Source: Microbacteriaceae bacterium PS02066 (GTDB lineage: Bacteria > Actinomycetota > Actinomycetes > Actinomycetales > Microbacteriaceae). Taken from it: a stretch of 63,965 nucleotides of DNA. Under the pieces are notes generated by a model. That model made no database searches, was not told the DNA's origin, and saw nothing but the letters and a program-made list of their open reading frames with translations. Each line of letters starts with the position of its first letter. The stretch's first letter is position 1. Of the stretch, positions 60,190 through 63,965 are shown in pieces. Where the stretch lies: contig JASCPH010000011.1 of the NCBI GenBank assembly GCA_029959545.1, positions 1 to 63,965 of the forward strand, given 5' to 3'. The position numbers and the translations under genes were made by a program.

Positions 60190-61626
60190 TCAGATGAGGT
60201 ACTGGCTCAGGCCGCGCTTGACGAACCGGCCGTCGCCGGCCCGGCCGAGGTACTGGCCGGCATCGACGACGACCTTGCCGCGCGCGATGACCGTGTCGAC
60301 GTGCCCGTCGATCTCGAAGCCCTCCCACGCTGAGTGGTCCATGTTCATGTGGTGGGTCTTGTCGACGCCGATCGAGGTGTGCCCGTTGGGGTCGTAGATC
60401 ACGATGTCTGCATCCGCGCCGGGCGCGATGACGCCCTTCTGCCCGTACATGCCGAACATGCGCGCCGGGGTGGTGCTGGTCAGCTCGACCCACCGCTCGA
60501 GGGTGATCTCGCCGGTCACGACGCCCTGGTACATGAGGTCCATGCGGTGCTCGACCGAGCCGATCCCGTTGGGGATCGCGCGGAAGTCGCCGAGACCGAG
60601 CTCCTTCTGTCCCTTCATGCAGAAGGGGCAGTGGTCGGTGGAGACCATCTGCAGGTCGTTCGTGCGCAGCGCCTGCCACATGTGGTCCTGGTGGCCCTCG
60701 GCCCGGGAGCGCAGCGGCGTGGAGCAGACCCACTTGGCGCCCTCGAACGCCCCCCACTGCTCGCTCGAGGCCCCCAGCTGTTCCTCCAGGGAGAGATACA
60801 GGTACTGCGGACACGTCTCGCCGAACACGTTCTGTCCCTTGTCCCGCGCGGTGGCGAGCTGCTCGACGGCTTGCTTCGCGCTCACGTGCACGACGTACAG
60901 CGGCGCGCCGGTCAGGTTCGCGAGCATGATCGCGCGGTGCGTCGCCTCCTCCTCGGCCTGCCACGCGCGGGCGATCCCGTGGAAGTACGGGTCGGTCTTG
61001 CCGGCTTCGACGAGCTGCTCGGCGAGTACATCGATCACGGGCCCGTTCTCGGCGTGCATCATCGTGAGCAGGCCCGTGTCGGCGGCGACCTGCATGGCGC
61101 GAAGGATCTGCGCGTCGTCGGCGTAGAACACGCCCGGATACGCCATGAACATCTTGAAGCTCGTGATGCCCTCGTCGATGAGCCCGGGCAGGGCCGCCAG
61201 CGCATCCGCATCCACGCCGCCGACGATCTGGTGGAAGCCGTAGTCGATCGCGCAGTTGCCCGCGGCGAGTTCGTGCCAGTGCGCGAGGCCGTCCTGCACG
61301 CGCTCGCCGGTGCGCTGCACCGCGAAGTCGACGATCGTGGTCGTGCCGCCCCAGGCCGCGGCGCGCGTGCCCGTCTCGAAGGTGTCGGACGCGCTCGTGC
61401 CGCCGAACGGCAGCTGCATGTGCGTGTGGGCGTCGATGCCCCCGGGGATGACGTACTTGCCGGTCGCGTCGATGACGGCGTCGACGGATGCGGTGAGGTC
61501 GCTGCCCAACAGCTGGGAGCCGGGCGCGAGCACCGCGACGATCCGCTCGCCGTCGACCAGGACATCGGCGAGGACGCGGCCGGTGGCGGAGACGACGGTG
61601 CCGCCCGTGATGAGTGTGGTGGTCAT
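60190..61626 (-). CDS. Dihydropyrimidinase/hydantoinase
   Basis: The 478-residue cyclic amidohydrolase has the metal-binding HTHM (H67, H69), the carboxylated lysine K158 in DEGITSFKMFM, histidines in MMHAENG and YVVHVSAKQ, and the late STDHCPF aspartate. This is the dinuclear zinc site of D-hydantoinase and dihydropyrimidinase. It opens dihydrouracil or 5-substituted hydantoins to N-carbamoyl amino acids. It lies 14 bp downstream of the ureidopropionase gene. Confidence 0.95.
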   Translation of the reverse strand: MTTTLITGGTVVSATGRVLADVLVDGERIVAVLAPGSQLLGSDLTASVDAVIDATGKYVIPGGIDAHTHMQLPFGGTSASDTFETGTRAAAWGGTTTIVDFAVQRTGERVQDGLAHWHELAAGNCAIDYGFHQIVGGVDADALAALPGLIDEGITSFKMFMAYPGVFYADDAQILRAMQVAADTGLLTMMHAENGPVIDVLAEQLVEAGKTDPYFHGIARAWQAEEEATHRAIMLANLTGAPLYVVHVSAKQAVEQLATARDKGQNVFGETCPQYLYLSLEEQLGASSEQWGAFEGAKWVCSTPLRSRAEGHQDHMWQALRTNDLQMVSTDHCPFCMKGQKELGLGDFRAIPNGIGSVEHRMDLMYQGVVTGEITLERWVELTSTTPARMFGMYGQKGVIAPGADADIVIYDPNGHTSIGVDKTHHMNMDHSAWEGFEIDGHVDTVIARGKVVVDAGQYLGRAGDGRFVKRGLSQYLI

Positions 61627-61640
61627 GATCGCTCCGCCTC

Positions 61641-62489
61641 TCAGGGGGCCGTGATCTCGTCGTAGGTGTCGGGCCGGCGGTCGCGGAAGAACTGCCAGTC
61701 GTCACGCATCTGCTGTACGAGGTCCATGTCGAGATCGCGGATGAGGATCTCCTCGTGCTCGCCCGAGCCGAGCTCGCCGACGTAGTTGCCGCGCGGGTCG
61801 ACGATCTGGCTCTTGCCGTAGAAGGTGACGGCCTCGTCGCCGTACTCGTTGTCCTCGCGGCCCACGCGGTTCGGCGCGAGCACGAAGTATCCGTTCGCGA
61901 CCGCCGCGGCCGGCTGCTCGACCTCCCATAGGCGGTTCGACAGGCCCGGCTTGGTCGCGTTGGGGTTGAAGGCGAGGTGTGCGCCGTTCAGGCCCAGCTC
62001 GCGCCATGCCTCGGGGAAGTGCCGGTCGTAGCAGATGATGACGCCGACCTTGCCGACCGCGGTGTCGAAGACGGGGTAGCCGAGGTTTCCGGGACGGAAG
62101 TAGAACTTCTCCCAGAACTTCTCGACGTGCGGGATGTGGTTCTTGCGGTAGACGCCCGCGATCGAGCCGTCCGCATCCACCACGACGGCGGTGTTGTAGT
62201 AGACGCCGGTCTGCTGCTCCTCGTAGATCGGGAGCACCATCACGAGCGACAGCTCCTTCGCGAGAGCCGCGAACCGCTGCACGATGGGCCCGTCCACGGG
62301 TTCCGCGTAGCGGTAGTACTTCTTGTCCTGGGTGATGCCGAAGTAGGGGCCGTAGAACAGCTCCTGGAAGCAGATCACCTGGGCGCCGGCGGCTGCCGCA
62401 TCCCGAGCGAACTGTTCGTGCTTGTCGAGCATGGACGCCTTGTCGCCCGTCCACGTCGTCTGCGTGATCGCTGCGCGTACCGTCGTCAT
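61641..62489 (-). CDS. Beta-ureidopropionase/N-carbamoyl amino acid hydrolase (nitrilase superfamily)
   Basis: The 282-residue protein carries the nitrilase catalytic triad E43 (FQELFYGPYF), K116 (VYRKNHIP) and C153 (VIICYDRHFPE). Close similarity to beta-ureidopropionases is suggested by the NPNATKPGLSNRLWEVEQPAAA segment. It releases ammonia and CO2 from N-carbamoyl-beta-alanine. It is the first gene of the nine-gene operon, with GGGAGGCG before the ATG, and is divergent from the MocR-type regulator. Confidence 0.94.
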   Translation of the reverse strand: MTTVRAAITQTTWTGDKASMLDKHEQFARDAAAAGAQVICFQELFYGPYFGITQDKKYYRYAEPVDGPIVQRFAALAKELSLVMVLPIYEEQQTGVYYNTAVVVDADGSIAGVYRKNHIPHVEKFWEKFYFRPGNLGYPVFDTAVGKVGVIICYDRHFPEAWRELGLNGAHLAFNPNATKPGLSNRLWEVEQPAAAVANGYFVLAPNRVGREDNEYGDEAVTFYGKSQIVDPRGNYVGELGSGEHEEILIRDLDMDLVQQMRDDWQFFRDRRPDTYDEITAP

Positions 62490-62559
62490 CGTCGCCTCCC
62501 GGTCGTTTCTCGTGGAGGACCCTCGCAGCGACGGGGACCGGAGTGGCTCCGGCGGGTCA

Positions 62560-62617
62560 TCCCCGTTCTGTTATCTTTCTGACTGAACATTTCTCTTCGG
62601 TTTCAGCCTGTGACGTG
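62560..62617. promoter_or_regulatory. Divergent control region of the pyrimidine-like operon
   Basis: This AT-rich part of the 128-bp gap contains three TTTC-starting pentamers in direct orientation (62576-62580, 62590-62594, 62601-62605; spacing 14 and 11 bp). MocR-type regulators often bind direct repeats, so these may be its sites. No clear -35/-10 pair can be fixed on either strand. Confidence 0.35.
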
Positions 62618-63965
62618 ATGGTTAATGGTGCACCCGTGACTGATTCGGCGAAAGACCCGGTCGCAGCACGGATCGCGGCGGTCGGTGAGCGCAGTCCCGA
62701 AGGGATCGCCCGCGAACTGGGACGTCTGGTGACCGACGGCGTGCTCGCGCCCGGCGACCGTCTGCCCACCGTGCGCGAGGTTGCTGCTGCGCTCTCGGTG
62801 AGCCCGGCGACGGTCAGCGCGGCGTGGCAGGCGCTCGCGCGCGCCGGCGTCATCGTGTCGCGGGGGAGGGCGGGAAGCTTCGTGCGTGCGCCTCGTCGTG
62901 CGTGGCTCACCCCGCGCGTCAAGGGTCTGTCGGGAGCGGCGCCGGCCGGCTGGGACCTGGCATCCGGTATGCCCGACCCCGACCTGCTGCCGCCGCTGGG
63001 CGCAGCCTTCGAGCGCGTCGACCTGCGAGCGGGAGCGGGCCGGTACCACGATGTCCCGGTCCTTCCCGAGCTGGCTGACGTGCTGCGGGAGAGCTGGCCC
63101 TCGCGGGTGGAGACGCTGACGGTCGTCGACGGCGCGATGGACGGCATCGCGCGGGTGATGGAGCAGACCGTGCGCTTCGGCGACCGCGTGGCGATCGAGT
63201 CTCCCGGCTACCCCTACTTCTTCGACCTGTTGGACGCGCTCGGGGCCGAGCCGGTGCCGGTCGACGTCGACGACGAGGGGATGGTGCCCGCATCCCTCAC
63301 CCGTGCGCTCGCCCGGCATCCGTCGGCCGTGCTGCTGCAGCCGCGGGCGCAGAATCCGACCGGAGCCTCGATGACCTCGATGCGGGCACAGCAGCTCGCG
63401 GGCGCGATCCGCGCCGCTCGCGACGGCGACCGGGTGCTCGTGGTCGAAGACGACCATTCGGGGCTCATCGCGATGGCGCCCGCGGTGACGCTCGCCCGCT
63501 GGCTTCCCGATCAGGTCGTGCAGGTGCACAGCTTCTCGAAGTCGCACGGGCCCGACCTCCGCATCGCCGCGATGGGGGGCCCTGCCCGGGTGCTGGACCG
63601 CGTGATCGCGCGCCGGATGCTGGGGCCGGGGTGGACCTCGCGCCTGCTGCAGAGCGTGCTGCTGGACATGCTCACCCGACCGGACTCCGTCGCCGCCGTG
63701 AAGCGCGCCCGCCTCGCCTACCGGGATCGACAGGAGGCGATGGTGGGGGCGCTTCGGCGAGAGGGGATCCCGCTCGTGCCGCCGGACGGGATCAATCTTT
63801 GGGTGCCCGTCGTCGACGAGCGGGCGGCCATGGTCGAACTCGCCGCCGCCGGGATCGTGGTCGCGGCGGGGGCGCCGTTCGTGGCGGGCGAGGCGCGCGC
63901 GCCCCACGTGCGAGTGACGGCGGGTCTCATCGCCGCCGGCGACGCCCAGGGGGCAGCGGCCGCCC
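62618..63965 (+). CDS. MocR-type PLP-dependent transcriptional regulator (cut by window end)
   Basis: About 449 codons are visible. Residues about 20-85 form a GntR winged HTH (ELGRLVTDGVLAPGDRLPTV, LSVSPATVSAAWQALARAG). A class I aminotransferase-like domain follows, with LQPRAQNPTGASMT, VVEDDHSG and the PLP lysine in VHSFSKSHGPDLR. Such regulators sense amino acids or vitamin B6. Divergence from the operon suggests it responds to a pathway amine such as beta-alanine. The start may be the ATG at 62618 or the GTG at 62636. Only a short C-terminal end is missing. Confidence 0.92.
   Translation, partial: MVNGAPVTDSAKDPVAARIAAVGERSPEGIARELGRLVTDGVLAPGDRLPTVREVAAALSVSPATVSAAWQALARAGVIVSRGRAGSFVRAPRRAWLTPRVKGLSGAAPAGWDLASGMPDPDLLPPLGAAFERVDLRAGAGRYHDVPVLPELADVLRESWPSRVETLTVVDGAMDGIARVMEQTVRFGDRVAIESPGYPYFFDLLDALGAEPVPVDVDDEGMVPASLTRALARHPSAVLLQPRAQNPTGASMTSMRAQQLAGAIRAARDGDRVLVVEDDHSGLIAMAPAVTLARWLPDQVVQVHSFSKSHGPDLRIAAMGGPARVLDRVIARRMLGPGWTSRLLQSVLLDMLTRPDSVAAVKRARLAYRDRQEAMVGALRREGIPLVPPDGINLWVPVVDERAAMVELAAAGIVVAAGAPFVAGEARAPHVRVTAGLIAAGDAQGAAAA

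Overview
The window is a high-GC, densely packed stretch of actinobacterial chromosome. The gene set (F420-type luciferase-like oxidoreductases, DUF7882 and DUF6421 proteins, a full-length Lhr helicase next to a Nei glycosylase, TreXYZ trehalose synthesis) and the constant recurrence of the octamer GGATGCGG/CCGCATCC suggest the family Microbacteriaceae, most likely Microbacterium or a close relative. This placement is inference from gene content and composition. I saw no rRNA, tRNA, CRISPR array, transposase or phage gene. About fifty genes are annotated; both end genes are cut by the window edge.

Layout. 1-210: start of an SDR oxidoreductase. 0.5-2.2 kb: alanine dehydrogenase divergent from an Lrp/AsnC regulator. 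2.5-6.3 kb: TetR regulator divergent from a tightly overlapping aldolase-kinase-GlpD-like operon. 6.4-14.5 kb: mixed genes, namely an F420-type oxidoreductase, a miniature solute-binding lipoprotein coupled to an atypical cation transporter, CoaBC, an NRDE protein, a divergent pair of DUF7882 paralogues, a hydrolase and a class III transaminase. 14.8-27.0 kb: a xylan/xylo-oligosaccharide locus with GH3 enzyme, two permeases, binding protein, LacI regulator, GH43 enzyme, ROK regulator, xylA and xylB. 27.1-34.8 kb: small alarmone synthetase, a conserved unknown, and treX-treY-treZ, which turn glycogen into trehalose. 35.1-40.0 kb: a 2-oxoglutarate oxygenase behind a structured leader, a TspO-like protein, a glutamine amidotransferase, a LysR effector-domain protein lacking its HTH, a beta-helix protein and a YitT protein. 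40.2-45.6 kb: nei and lhr. 45.7-48.0 kb: a tatA-tatC-tatB operon that starts with its own likely Tat lipoprotein substrate, an intradiol-dioxygenase-fold protein. 48.2-52.4 kb: esterase, DUF4916 protein, a 59-codon membrane-protein ORF, threonine aldolase, DUF6421. 52.5-64.0 kb: a nine-gene pyrimidine-degradation-like operon (ureidopropionase, dihydropyrimidinase, LLM flavin oxidoreductase, four-gene ABC importer, transaminase, semialdehyde dehydrogenase) divergent from a MocR-type regulator.

How the genes work together. The xylan locus should import xylo-oligosaccharides, cut them in the cytoplasm with GH3/GH43 enzymes and feed xylose through XylA/XylB. LacI and ROK operators are visible. 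No importer ATPase is present, so a shared MsiK-type ATPase elsewhere is expected. The pyrimidine-like operon carries the lower reductive pathway from the dihydropyrimidine to acetyl-CoA or propionyl-CoA, but no dihydropyrimidine dehydrogenase. An LLM-family enzyme sits where the first enzyme is expected.

Two features run through the whole window. First, about a dozen genes have a TANNNT-like -10 hexamer ending 6-8 nt before an ATG/GTG, predicting leaderless transcripts; I used this to choose several starts. Second, many intergenic gaps carry inverted repeats with 12-20 bp arms that fall into several sequence families. Some recur in the window, and several have a third arm that permits alternative hairpins.
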